Part shown: in pieces, positions 21,972 through 33,294 of the stretch
Position numbering within the stretch: the stretch's first letter is position 1
Layout of the letters: the number at the start of each line of letters is the position of its first letter
NCBI GenBank assembly: GCA_014529385.2
Contig: CM043967.1
Coordinates: 128,319,182-128,383,181, forward strand
Source: Adiantum capillus-veneris
Taxonomy: Eukaryota; Streptophyta; Polypodiopsida; Polypodiales; Pteridaceae
Direction of reading: 5' to 3'
Length of the DNA stretch: 64,000 nucleotides
The notes under the pieces: generated by a model
Seen by the model: only the letters and a program-made list of their open reading frames with translations
Database searches by the model: none
What the model was told of the DNA's origin: nothing
Position numbers and translations under genes: made by a program

Positions 21972-22413
21972 GCCTGTTGGCAGTCCCTCCGTGATGTGGG
22001 CAGTGTGCATGACACGAAGGGCAAGGGAAAGGCTGTAATGTAATGGGGACGTTTCGATCGAGGAGAGTGATGAGCTGGATACAGGTGAGAACCCTTCGAC
22101 GGAGAAGGGTGTTGAGCTGGATGCAAGAAGTGAAGGGGTGGATGAGGGCTCCCAGCAGATGCCAAATGAAAGCATGAAAACATTGGAGGAAGGCGATGAT
22201 GTGAGCAGGAACTTAGAAGATGAAAAAGAAGATGATTTTTTGGTCATGGCTCCTCGTGTGCCACCGATGCCTGCTGCAACTCACAAAGCAGAAGCTTCTC
22301 AACAGACAGTGGCTCGTGGCTCAGGGGAAACTTTGAAGAATGACAACATAGAAGATGAGCAAGAAGTTGGTGACAACAGCCCTCTCGAGGATTTTTGCGT
22401 AAATCTTAGCTAA
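21972..22413 (+). pseudogene. Acidic exon of the TIR element
   Basis: It begins after TTTGTTGCAG with ACWQSLRDVGSVHDTKGKGK; a one-base shift then leads into a long acidic stretch (SIEESDELDTGENPSTEKGV, DEKEDDFLVM) ending at TAG/TAA near 22,413. A basic tail continues in another frame to about 22,590 (LKRYPKTLQAQP). The joining phase with the exon ending at 20,958 does not fit cleanly, so linkage to the RING-like gene is uncertain. No domain recognised; composition suggests a disordered linker. Confidence 0.4.
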
Positions 22414-22757
22414 AAAGAAAAGTTGGCCTTGAAGAGGTACCCGAAGACATTGCAAGCACAGCCTGTGGTTCGGACAAGGCTGAAAGCTCCAAAGGTGAAA
22501 AGAAAGCCACTCGCTCAAGAGCTTGCAAAAAATTGTGTTAAGACTTATTGCTCCCTACCCGCTTGTGCCCTTCACTGTATATGCTAGACCATTTTGAAAC
22601 CCAAATGCGTATTTTAACTGACATGCATTTTGTTTTCCAATGAAAATGTATTTTTGTGCAATATAAATCTGAGGAGCAGTTCATTGTAATAGTTCATTAT
22701 AATTTTTGCGGTTTTTTTTTTAAAACTTGCTCATTTCATATCGCGATTTCCCTGCAG

Positions 22758-23872
22758 AGGAAGAGAAACAGGCATTAATCGTCATGCCTGATGCAACTGC
22801 GGCCATGCAATGGCAGAAATTACGGAGATGGCGAGTCCACAAAGCTAGGCAGTTAAGGAGACAGAAAATGGAGATTGAAAAACGCCTTGAACGATATTCA
22901 CAGCTTGCCCGTAGTATTATTGAGCGCCTAAACTATGTGCCCCAAGTGGGCTGGTTATTTTTGCTGAATGGTATCCTCTACAAGACCTAATATGGGTGCC
23001 TAAGCGTTTATGTGATGAAAAAAGGGCTCTGGTGCTGGACCTGAACGGTTTTTGGTGGCAGTGGTAGAGCCTCCCTTTGGTGAAAAGCCCCCGGCATATG
23101 CAGATGAAATGCTGAAATACGATGTACTTGATAAGTAGGTGTTCTGTCGCAAGGACAACCATTTTTTTTTGGACTGGTGCCGACAGTTCTTTAATGTGTT
23201 TATATGGAGCACAAGCCTCCATAGTAAAGTCATGAGTATTTGCCGTACTGTTTTTAAAGAGCAAGTGCCAAAGATTACTGGGTTTTTTGCTCAAGCGCAT
23301 ACAAAGAAATCCTAGAAGATCCAGAGAAAACCTGTGTTTATGAAAGACTTATCCTTGTTCTGGAAACACACTCCGAGGTACAATGCCCAAAACACACTTA
23401 TAATCGATAATAGCTTCTACAAAGTGTTTCAGAACCCACCACAAAATTGGCTTGTTACTCCCAGTCTAGAGCACCAGAGTGCTGAGCAGAGGGAAAGGTT
23501 CCTTATAGAAACTTTGAAGTCCTGGCTTTTTCTTTGGCTGCAAACGGATGATCGAAAAGCATATGTTGCTAATAATGTGTTTGAGACACGCTTAGATGAG
23601 TTTTCTGATGCAGTCGTCAAACGTTTTCTTGACATTCAAAAGAGGGATATAGAGGCTAAAAGACTGGAATAAATTCATCGCAAACAGCGGGAAGCTGACC
23701 TAGAAGCAGAAAGAGAGAAAGAAAAGCTGGAGAGGGAAAGAAGAGAAAGTGAGCAGCATAGTGCCAACCTAGAAGTAGAGGAGGAAGCAGAGAGAAAAGA
23801 AAAGAGGCAGTAGGAAGAAGACAAACAACGAGAAGGACAGCCCGGTCACTACAAGCACCCTCCGAGGAGGCA
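22758..23872 (+). pseudogene. FCP1/NIF-like HAD phosphatase relic inside the TIR element
   Basis: An acceptor (CCCTGCAG) opens the exon at 22,758. A basic coiled segment (LRRWRVHKARQLRRQKMEIE) precedes a HAD domain of the FCP1/NLI-interacting-factor type. Motif I reads ALVLDLNGFLV (about 23,023-23,055); then FFDWCRQFFNVFIWST (about 23,163-23,213) with the W-S-[ST] motif II; then KDLSLFW, NTLIIDNSFYKVFQNPP (about 23,385-23,440) and a C-terminal helix. Such enzymes use D-x-D to remove phosphate from serine, for example in the RNA polymerase II tail. Here the second Asp is Asn (DLN) and the later D-D-S is D-N-S. Frameshifts near 22,935 and 23,055 and stops at 23,137 and 23,313 kill it. A Glu/Arg-rich coiled coil follows to about 23,872. 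Likely a captured host sequence. Confidence 0.75.
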
Positions 23873-24082
23873 TTAAGGGTTTTTGGGGCAGTGACTGTCA
23901 TTGTAAAATTGAACCCTATGTAAATAATTTGATGTTGGCAATTAATGTAAACAGTTTGATAGTTAGCATGCTGACACAAAACCAACTTTATAATAAAACT
24001 GCATACCCTTACAACAAAGTGGTATATAGAAAATCCAGTGGATACAACTTAAAAGCTGAAGGGCATGCTATTATAGATTGCT

Positions 24083-24757
24083 TCATAGCTTTCTGGAGTG
24101 ATTGTGTACACCTGCCTTCTCCTTGGGACGTCCTCCATGGGTATTTTGATACATCGCACCAGATGTGAAAGTAGGTGGACAATAGGCTGCTTGTGGTCTA
24201 GCTTGAAGGTTGATATACTCATCCACATTGCTTATCAATACAGTCCTTGCACAGACATATGAGCCTCTTTCAATTACATTGCTCCATTCATCAATGTACT
24301 CCTTCTCCACCTTCTCCTTTTCTACAACACACTTGACCAGATAGAAATCCACATCTTCGGCATTTTTTAAATCATCTGGATTTACAACAAATGTCTCTCC
24401 AGAACATAGAGCGCTACTCAACACATCATGATGACCTTCGTATGTGAATTCATCATAGCCAACGACTTCCTCTGTCGAAACTTCATCTGTTTGCTCAAGT
24501 AATGGCTGCAGAATATGATAATCCCAAGCCTCCACGTGAGCTTTATTGATGTAGCGATTCCACCTTCCGTTAATGCATGCATCACAGGAGCATGCCAACT
24601 TTCTTGTTGCAACGGTAGTTGGATCCTCCGGGTTGTGACCACGAATAGCATGCAAAGAGAGAGTTTTTGCCACAGTGGCATAATTCCACTTAACTTCCCT
24701 GTTAATATCTCCCTCTTTAACCTCCCAGAACACACGAGCACATTCCCTTTCTTTTGA
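24083..24757 (-). CDS. Minus-strand Cys-rich protein of the TIR element
   Basis: A 216-residue frame (ATG at 24,733) runs toward the phosphatase relic. It opens FWEVKEGDINREVKWNYATV, then SLHAIRGHNPED, then RKLACSCDACINGRWNRY (a C-x-C-x2-C cluster), and ends in an acidic, low-complexity tail. The layout (a regulatory-looking tail, a basic K-W-N-Y, SLH, then a CSC-x2-C cluster followed by W) recalls the C-terminal tail of DDE transposases of eukaryotic TIR elements. I cannot assign a superfamily. Upstream on the minus strand a pyrimidine-rich tract and AG at about 24,758 could be a splice acceptor, leaving only the last exon here. Confidence 0.45.
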   Translation of the reverse strand, partial: SKERECARVFWEVKEGDINREVKWNYATVAKTLSLHAIRGHNPEDPTTVATRKLACSCDACINGRWNRYINKAHVEAWDYHILQPLLEQTDEVSTEEVVGYDEFTYEGHHDVLSSALCSGETFVVNPDDLKNAEDVDFYLVKCVVEKEKVEKEYIDEWSNVIERGSYVCARTVLISNVDEYINLQARPQAAYCPPTFTSGAMYQNTHGGRPKEKAGVHNHSRKL

Positions 24758-24770
24758 AGGATATGATGCA

Positions 24771-24866
24771 GGTGGGAGGGAGGGAGGAGGAGGGAGGGAG
24801 GGAAGGAGGGAGGGAGGGAGTAGGAACAGGGCAAACTATAAACTAGTCTGAGAGTGAGTCTGCGTC

Positions 24867-24925
<59 letters not shown>
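24771..24925. repeat. G-rich GGGA tract and (GA)n microsatellite
   Basis: 24,772-24,822 holds many GGG runs separated by one to three bases, which can form a G-quadruplex on this strand. 24,869-24,925 is (GA)n. Both lie between the minus-strand frame and the right terminal repeat. Confidence 0.9.
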
Positions 24926-24932
<7 letters not shown>

Positions 24933-26006
24933 CAGAGGCCACACCCCACGTCGTTGTTGTAACTGAAAACAGAGGCCACACCCCATATGGGAGGGAACAA
25001 ATAATATATCTTATGGTTATAAAATTTCAAACTTCACTTGCTCTTTGGTTTTGAATAGATGCTAACAAGCACCTCTTACTAGCATTGTCCGGGACACCAA
25101 AAAGCATGACAAGTTAACATGCTTATACCCTGAAATAGAGGATTCAAGAGATCAGCTCTCCAATGCAAGTAGAGATTAGCCATGGCATGACTAACTCTTA
25201 ACACACTCTAATCACTAATCAATCAACTCCTACACACATCAAGTCCACAAAAGTCTGACTTACCATAGACTAGAAACCCCAAGCACACTCATGATAAGAA
25301 CACACTAATTACATTGGTGTTAGCCTCTCCAATCACCACAAGTCAATCACGACACTTCATCAATAGCTACACACACGAGGTGAATGGTGCTAGAGTTTCA
25401 TAAAACCTATCTACACACAAGAAAACAATAGGGCACACACACTAATTACAAGATTAAGATGCAACTTAATCTACCTAATTAGTGATGTTAAATCTCACAA
25501 ATTGAATTCTTATAGAAGAATACGAGTGGTTAATAGCAAAAAGTACATACCTCTCTCAAATCTAGAATAATGAGAGTGTTGTACTACTTCATGACATAAT
25601 GAAATATATAGAAGAAGTAGGCTAATGAGAAAATAGAGATTAGATTAATCAAGAATAGCTTACTCTAATTACAATGGATTAGCACTAGCCTCTTAAGCAT
25701 GGGCATTAAGCTCAAGGTTAGGCCATAGAGTGAACACTCAAGAGAGAGGGAGCTCTCAAAAGTGGATCCTCAAGAGTGGATACTCAAGAATGAAGCCTCC
25801 TTGCATAAAGGCTTTCTTTTAAAAGCTTTCACCACAATCCCTTCTACTGTGGGTTTAAGCTTGAGCCCTCTAGCTAGAATATACAACTTTGGAACTCCCA
25901 ATGAGCCCAAGACTTATACAAAGTGAGTTGGAAATATTATGCACAACCATAGCTTATCTCCCACTTGATGCATATTCGGTGTAGCCTGCATTAGCCACTG
26001 CTAACA

Positions 26007-29000
26007 TTCCCCCCTTCCTAATTTGGCGCACGTCCTCATGTGCCGGTGAAGCAAGACACGGAGACATTGTAGAAATCAAGTCCATGGAAGAAATGTTGAG
26101 CTGTAAATCATAGGAACAAGTAATGAGCATCAAAGGCCAACAAGGATAAAAACATGAAGTACAATGAACAATCATACAAAGTGAATTTTTTTCTTCTAAA
26201 AGATGGGTGAATCATAGAAAAAAACTAAACAACATAAAGAAAAAAAACACTCAAACTATCATGAAGATTAAATCACTTGAAATTTCGGTTTTATGCATGA
26301 AACACAAGCAATCAATTAAGACCCTAGGCTAATGCAAGTTCATAAACCTATTAGCCTAGAAACTATGTGACCAATCTTAATAAATCATTCAAGTCTATCA
26401 TATAAACGGGCTATAAAAAAGCTCCTTATCTATTAGTACATGTCACAGCTTTTTGAAGCTCATGGAAGTTTTTTTGTTTGCCATTCATAGAAAAAAGTAA
26501 AGCACAATAAAAAGCTACCACCCCACGGCAGGTCTAGGTGCGACTCTCAGCTCCTTGAACCGTCAAGAAGGTGTTTCAAAAGCCTACTAGTCTACCAAGG
26601 GGACCGCTAATCCCTATCAGCCCATGGCAACGATTTAGGGCCTTGACCAAGTGAGCCAAGGTAATTCCCCTCGCCTTCCAAGTGCCAATAAGGAGCTAGG
26701 CCTCACATGGACACAACATAACATAGAAATTTTCTTTTCATGTGTTTTTGCTACTTTTTCTTGACACTTTTTTGCTTCATCGATTCATGTTTTAGCACTT
26801 TTTTGTTTCTTCCATCATGAGATGTTTATGGCAATTGGACTAAAGGACTAAAGCCTAATCATAGCCCTAGGTCACGTTAAAAATGAATGGAGTATTTAAG
26901 ACTATCACTAAGAGTCTAGGACTAATGAGAAATGAACCTACATTAACCTAAGGTCAAGGCCAATTACCTAGGATTAACACACATAAAACCTAATTTTTGA
27001 TGAGTTAATATTCACAAAGCAAAGTGTTGAAAATTTAGGATGCCTAGCTTTCGAACATGAAAGAACCATAGCTTAGAAGCAATATTTCACTTAAGCCAAG
27101 CAAGAGAATGAAGAGATAAACAAAAGAGCAAAATCATGGACGGATTACACCTATTCATGCATCCTTGAGCAAGCATCCTTTGTGTAGAGAAGTCTCTTGA
27201 TCTTTTTAGTACAATAGAAGATGATTGAAGCTAAGTGTAAACACAAGCTCCAAAGTCCATTTATTGAAAGTGACACAAAAAGAACATGAATGAAAACCTA
27301 AAGCTAGGGTCTTGAATACCCGAATTTGCCAAAGGGAAAAAACCCTAAGGAAAAAAATGCCTTTGGTTATGCACACGATTCTCTTTGTAACAAATTTATA
27401 CATACACATCAACAATGAGAGATAAAATGCTTCTACATAAGCACATTTTCAATTTTGTACAACCTCTCATGCATAATTCAAACGTTGATTAATTTCTAGC
27501 TCAATGAGACATGGAACTTCAAAACAAGCCAAGAGCTGAAAATAATGGAATTTTGATGAAATGAAGTGGCTCTTGATAGCCAAAGTTTACAATTTAAATC
27601 TCCAAACAAGTTGGCTAAACACTAGCTCAAATGAAGTTTTACAAATTTTAGAGCAATCTATGAGCTAGAGATGGCTGCAACTTGATGAAATGAAAATGAA
27701 TGGCTCTCAATAGCCATAACTTGTACTTGAAAGCTCTCAAAAAAGTTGGATAAACAACTAACTCAAATGAAAACACTTTCACATAAGACCAAGCTATGAG
27801 CTAGCATGTATACAACTTTTAATTCAAAGAACTAGAATTGCTCTAACTAGCCAGGTTTTGCAATATTTTGCAATGATGACCCCTTCTTGGATAAATGAAA
27901 TCATAGCTTTTCCCACAACCTTTCAAAACAACTCAAATCAATAGTTCTCTTAAGCATTTGGAATTTCAACACAAGCACTAAAAATGAACGATTAACCACA
28001 ACCCCAAAATTTTACTACCCTCTTTTGGCCATCAAGCAAGCTTAATTTTACTGCCCTCTTTTGGCCATCAAGCAAGCTTAATTTTAGTGTTTATAAATTC
28101 AAATCAAACACTAAAATTTATAATCAATACCAAGCCCAAAATGCACAATGTCACCCAAGCATCAAAGCACTAGCAATGGTAGCTCTCTGAGTTCATATGC
28201 TTGCCAAAACATAACTTTCCTTTTAGTGCAAAAAGAATTTTTCAATAAAGCCAATCATTAGATCATGCTAAGCCAAATACTCACACAATCATCATGCCCA
28301 CTATCGATGCCCACATCTTTTCTCTTACCTAGCACAAACGGAATACATAGCAAAGAGAGGAAAAAATTATGATGAGATGTAATGTCGCTCTCCCGAAGTG
28401 ATCAAAAACCTAATTTCATGCTATTTCCCCTTCAAACAATCTCCTAAAAAAGATAAACAATTTCATTTTCAATGTATTTCTATTTTGCCTGTTTGAGTCG
28501 GCATCTGAGAATGGGGGAGTCATGAAATGATGGGTAGGTGTGGGAGCCTGAAAAGAAGGTGTGAATGGTTGTGGCTTCGAAACCTTGAACGATTGGTTGT
28601 AGCCAAAAGGATTGGCTCGTGCTTATCACAAATTTGCAATTGCATACAAGGAAGAGCACTAAGCAAGGTCTGAGAAGCACGGAATCACACTATTTTTTGT
28701 CGACTTTGGAATTTTCCAGTGCCATTAATGAAGGGCATGCTCCATGCCATGAACAATGTACATCATGCTTGTGTGTATGTGTGTGTGTGCGCTGTGCTCT
28801 AGGATGAATCCCTGGCAGGAGATCATGTGTGTGAGAGTGTGATGGTGTGGTTTCATGGTCATGAGTAATTGGGGCCAGTTATGCAGCTGAGAACCACGGC
28901 AGATCAGGTGCATTAATGAAGGCTGAAGCTATGGCACGTTGACAGCCTGGCAAAAACCATGGCCCATAAGTCAACAAAAACGAGAGAAAAGGGAGCTGGT

Positions 29001-31454
29001 GGGATTGGTTAATCTCGTTGGCATCTTGTGTGCCCGGATCAGCTGCTCACAACGGGTTTGGCATGATGCTTTTTGTGGGCCAATCAAATGTTCACTGCAT
29101 GAAACTTTCAACCTTGTGTTGATGACAAATCACTAGCACAAATGAGGTCATCCACCAATGGGTAGAAGCCAAAAATGAGCCAAGTGTTGTGGGATCAAGG
29201 AGGATAGTGAAAAGTGATGTTGTGTGTTTTGTTTTATGTTTTTCTGTTTTTAATGTATCCTCTTATAACGGGAGTTTTCCATGGGCATTGGGAGTGGGTG
29301 AGCGAGTTTGTTCCCATGCGCATAACTCCTTCCATAATGCACTAATGAGCCAATTGAGCCCCCGATTTTGTAGAAAATCAATTGACAAAACATGTTACCT
29401 TGAAATTTTACTGAGATTTCCATCTAGATCCTCTCTATGGATTAGGCATGATGAAAACTAGCTCCATAATTTTAATGCTCAACACTCAAACACAACAAGT
29501 TTTTCTCAAGTGCAACATCATCAATCATGCTTTCACCAAGCCATTGTGACATTTTTTAATGCTTGCATTATCTAATAAGGCACTCAAGAAAAAAATGAAC
29601 AAGCAATCATGCAAAAAAGTTCTTGACTTGTCATTCCTCTTGCTTACTATTATGCTTGATTCAACACACAATGGCGGACACTAATGATCCACTCAACTCT
29701 AGTCCAATTCAAAGTGCATGAACAAAAGCAATTGGGACACACTTTCTCTAATTGAGTCATACTGCAAGCTCACAAGATTTAAGATGACTATTGATCAAGC
29801 ATGATATACAAAGAATGTAGAGCATAAATTCATCCCAATTGCAATTCCATAGTCAATCATCAATCATTGCAATCTTGACATCATAAATCACTTAATCATA
29901 CATAAACCTTCGGCCTTTCAATCATCACAATTGGTAATTGCTCCCAATTATTCATCATTAAATTGGATAGACAATGTTATTGAGTAGGCACACACATTAG
30001 TGCATTTTTTCCATGTTCATCCAATTGATTCATCATTAGCATGGAGATACACTAAAAATCTACACAATTGAATACCAATTGAGTGATCTATCCCAGTTTC
30101 CAACTCCATTTGTGACACAATATCAATTATTTGGCTAAATTAGTCATCATAATTGGTAAAAAATACCAATTATTCATTCAAGCATCGGATTGCACATGCC
30201 ATTGAGTAGGCACACACACCCAGATTCAGGCCAAAATTTTATGCAAAAATTACATCAATTCCACATTCCAATGCTCAAATTGCAAACTCAATCAAGCACA
30301 AGTGAATGCATGCATGCTCAATTTCTAAAAAAATAGCACTATTTTGACCCAATCAAGCAATGCACACACTCAAAAATTAAGCAGAAAAGATCAAATTTGG
30401 CTTAATTGGCAATGCATTTAGGCTTTCACCTAATGATTTCACACACTTTTCATGAACATTCCATAATCAAAAATCATTTAGGTGCCCTAACTGACCATCA
30501 ATCATAAAAAATCAAGTGGTCTTGGATAGGCACACACACTCAATTTTTACCCAAATTTTTGGCAATTATGCTTATACAATGATTGAATTAGCCTAGCATA
30601 CACATCAATTACATGATTTAATACTCATATACCATCAATTTCATCAATTTATTTGCATGCACACACTCAAGATTAGGTGCACACACACTTGAACTTTTTG
30701 ACAGTTTTTTTCCCTCTTTGGTGCATTACAAACACAATGATTTTTATGGCACGCACATGAATTCTTCATGAGAAATTTATTTTGCATACACAAGGTTCAT
30801 TAATCAATATTTGACCATCAATTTCATGCCAAGTGAATCAAATTAGGTGCAAAGTGTAGGTCAATTGAGTTACACACCTAATTTTAGCAATTAATTAGCA
30901 CACATTGAACCACATTAATCAATCAAGAATTTACATAAGCAAGTGAGTGCACTTACGTCGTAATCACACTCCAAGCTACTCCTTTGCTCCACAAAAAGAC
31001 GCATCATTCTATGTTCACCATCAAATCGGCTCCAAAATTGACCATTGTAGGCAAGAAATCAAACACTCAAACCATCAAATTAAGCATAAATTAGCACAAT
31101 TAACTTTATTAGAGTGATGATTCCACCTCTTAAAAGGGGATTTAACATACATTACACTTCAATATTAGTGGTTAGGCTAGAAAAATTAGTCAAAAATTAG
31201 CTAAAAATTAGTACAATTAGCATCGAAATGAAGCAAAACTAGCAAGGGGTAGTATGAAATTAGTGAAATTGGGGGTTTGGGGTATTTATAACTCAACATT
31301 AGCATAAATTATTTGCAGAATCATCATAAAATCAAACCAAAATTGAGTTACACACACTCAAAAACCAAGAAATTAGTAATAAAATTACTCTATTCTAAAC
31401 ATCCTATACTCACTAGCTTAGGTTATCAATCCCCAACGCAACAATGCCAAATGT
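26007..31454 (-). other. Internal region of the LARD; no coding capacity seen
   Basis: About 5.4 kb, AT-rich, with no frame longer than about 90 codons and none resembling gag or pol. A 37-bp direct duplication sits at 28,013-28,087. Around 29,900-30,700 the motif GTAGGCACACACA recurs irregularly. A segment at about 28,480-29,460 is less A-rich than its surroundings and could be an unrecognised insertion. Confidence 0.6.
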
Positions 31455-31929
31455 TGGGAGGCGTTGTAGCAACGACCTAATCACAACCCACACAAAATTA
31501 TCAAATCCGTGGATCGCCAACCCAGCTAGGACATGGAAGCACGAGCATCGGATGAATAGAAATAGAGGATTCAAGAGATCACCTCTCCTATACAAGTAGA
31601 GATTAGCCATGGCAAGGCTAACTCTAAACATACTCTAATCACTAATCAATCAACTCCTACACACATCAAGTCCACCAAAGTCCGACTTACCATAGACTAA
31701 AAACCCCAAGCACACTAGTGATAAACACACACTAATTACATTGGTGTTGGCCTCTCCAATCACCACATGTCAATCACGGCACTTCGTCAATAGCTACACA
31801 CACGAGCTGAATGGTGCTAGAGTTTCATAAAACCTATCTACACACAAGCAAACAATAGAGCACACACACTAATTACAATATTAAGACCCAACTTAATCAA
31901 CCTAATTAGTGATGATAAATCTCACAAAT

Positions 31930-32655
31930 CAAATGCGTGTCATCTCGCTCAACCAAGAGTGAAGTTTTTGGGGCATATGATCTCAGAGAATGAGATTGAA
32001 GCGGATCCTGACAAAGTGAAGGCTTTGGTGCTCCTCCCATCACCTAAAGATAAAAAGAAACTTTCTACTTTATATGGAAAGGTTCATTCCTTTGTCCTCT
32101 CAACTTCTTTATCCTCTACAACAAGTAGCAAGGTTGGATCCTCTACAATGGACAAATGAATGTGAAGAGTTTTTTCAAGGTATCAAAGAGGTTCTTGGAT
32201 CTCTTCCTGCTATGCAAGCTCCTAATTGGGATAAGGAGTTTTATGTGAATCCATCAGTAGGTGAGGATGCTATTGGAGCTATGCTTCTTCAACGAGGTAA
32301 CAATTCCCATTGCATGAAGCCTATCTATTGTGCTAGCAGGGTGAAGCTAGAGGTGGAGAGAGGCTATACTGAGGTGGAGCTCATCACGGTGAGTGTGATT
32401 TATGGATATAGAAGGTTTAGGCACTACCTTCTCCCTAAACCATTCACATTCCTCACTAGCTACACTCTTCTACCTCAATTGGTGAATAGCCCTACTTTGT
32501 CAAAGAGGCTCATGAAGTGGATTGTGGAGCTACAGGAATTCCAATTCTCTTTTCTTGTTGAGGAGAGTACAAGGGCTACATTGGCTGATTTTCTTACCTA
32601 TAAGGAAAGCCCTCTTCTTCTTAAGGAGGATGCAATGAAGAAGCAACACATGGAA
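31930..32655 (+). pseudogene. pol: Tat-lineage RT end and first RNase H
   Basis: It opens in frame as ACHLAQPRVKFLGHMISENE, the end of the RT palm. A frameshift near 32,085 then leads into RFIPLSSQLLYPLQQ, the thumb/connection and the first RNase H domain (EFYVNPSVGEDAIGAMLLQ, CASRVKLEVERGYTEVE). The catalytic Asp usually found in V-D-A-S is Asn (VNPS). A decayed first RNase H is known for Tat elements that carry a second RNase H, as this one does. The left end abuts the truncated LARD LTR at 31,929. Confidence 0.85.
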
Positions 32656-32679
32656 GCTCTTGACATAGACAATGCCTAT

Positions 32680-33294
32680 CTATTGTTTTTTGATGGCTCT
32701 TACAGGAAAGCGCATGGTGAAGCTTCAGGAGGTGTGGTAGTTTATGATCCTCAAGGTGCTTTTGTAACTAAAAGGAGTTTGAAGCTTACAGAACAAAGCA
32801 ACAATGAAGCTGAGTATGCTACTTTGGAGAAAGGTCTCAACCTTTTCCTTGAGCTTGGCATCCGTCGTGTGAGGGTAAGAGGTGATGCTCTTTTGGTGAT
32901 GAAGCAAGTACTTGGGGTGTGGCAAAGTAAGAATACAAGGCTGAAAAATATGTGTTTTCAAGTGAAGAATCTACTTAAGCATTTTGAAGCTTGGAGTTTA
33001 AGGCATGTGGACATGTCTCAAAATGAAGAAGCACATGGTGCAGCGCAAGCTTCAATTGGGAAATTGTATGTGATAAGGGATGATTCTCCTCTTTATTTAG
33101 GAATGGAAGCTTTAGAGAGGGAGGAAGAGTTTCTACAAACAGGTATGCTTCCATCAGAGTTGGAAAAGCCAAAAAAGTACGCCTTCCTACGTCGTGCCAA
33201 AAGGTATGTGCTACTTGGTGATGCCGTGTATATGAAGGGGGCTGACCTTGGGATGAGAAAAGTGCCTTGGAAAGAGGAAATTAAAAAAATTTAG
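32680..33294 (+). pseudogene. pol: Second (archaeal-type) RNase H of a Tat element
   Basis: In the 406-residue frame 32,074-33,294, residues 203-330 form a second RNase H domain: LLFFDGSYRKAHGEASGGVV (catalytic Asp 207), NNEAEYATLEKGL (Glu 247) and RGDALLVMKQVLG (Asp 271). In the final motif NEEAHGAAQ, His stands where the family has Asp. It trims the RNA of the RNA-DNA hybrid during reverse transcription. Presence of this extra domain after the first RNase H defines the Tat group of Ty3/gypsy. The tail (to 33,294) links to integrase but ends early through a shift in an A-run (33,283-33,289). Confidence 0.85.

Larger units (their letters stand above)
18882..25131 (+). mobile_element. 6,250-bp DNA transposon with 34-bp TIRs
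   Basis: The left end AGGGTGTAAGCATGTTAACT... (18,882-18,915) and the reverse complement of 25,098-25,131 agree at 33 of 34 positions. The target is the LARD LTR: flanks read GAATAGA and GAAATAGAG, while the uninterrupted LTR at 31,551-31,568 reads GATGAATAGAAATAGAGG. Insertion therefore duplicated GA (2 bp), or GAA if the terminus is drawn one base in. The terminal repeat itself holds GCATG...CATGC, able to fold back. Contents: a RING-like gene, a minisatellite, an acidic exon, an FCP1-like relic and a minus-strand Cys-rich protein. The TIR and TSD do not match CACTA, hAT, Mutator, PIF or mariner in any form I can name. Confidence 0.85.
18776..31929 (-). mobile_element. Non-coding LTR element (LARD type), minus strand, hosting the TIR element
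   Basis: The 3' LTR is split: 18,776-18,881 plus 25,132-26,006, about 980 bp without the insertion, TG...CA bounded. On the minus strand it is preceded by a purine-rich tract (26,007-26,022). The 5' LTR starts at 31,455 and is truncated at about 31,929. Next to it, on the minus strand, lies a PBS-like TTTGGCATTGTTGCGTTGGG (31,432-31,451), close to the Athila/Tat form TTTGGCGCCGTTGCCGGGG. The internal 5.4 kb has no gag or pol. It would have depended on another element's proteins, which fits the LARD class. Confidence 0.75.

Noticed and set aside
24418-24981. 187-codon minus-strand frame starting in a CT tract
   Set aside because: Its first part is microsatellite and polypyrimidine text, and its end is an out-of-frame reading of the Cys-cluster protein.
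26400-26710. Possible structured RNA in the LARD interior
   Set aside because: A GC-richer patch near 26,520-26,700 was examined for tRNA or rRNA features; none of the conserved boxes was found.
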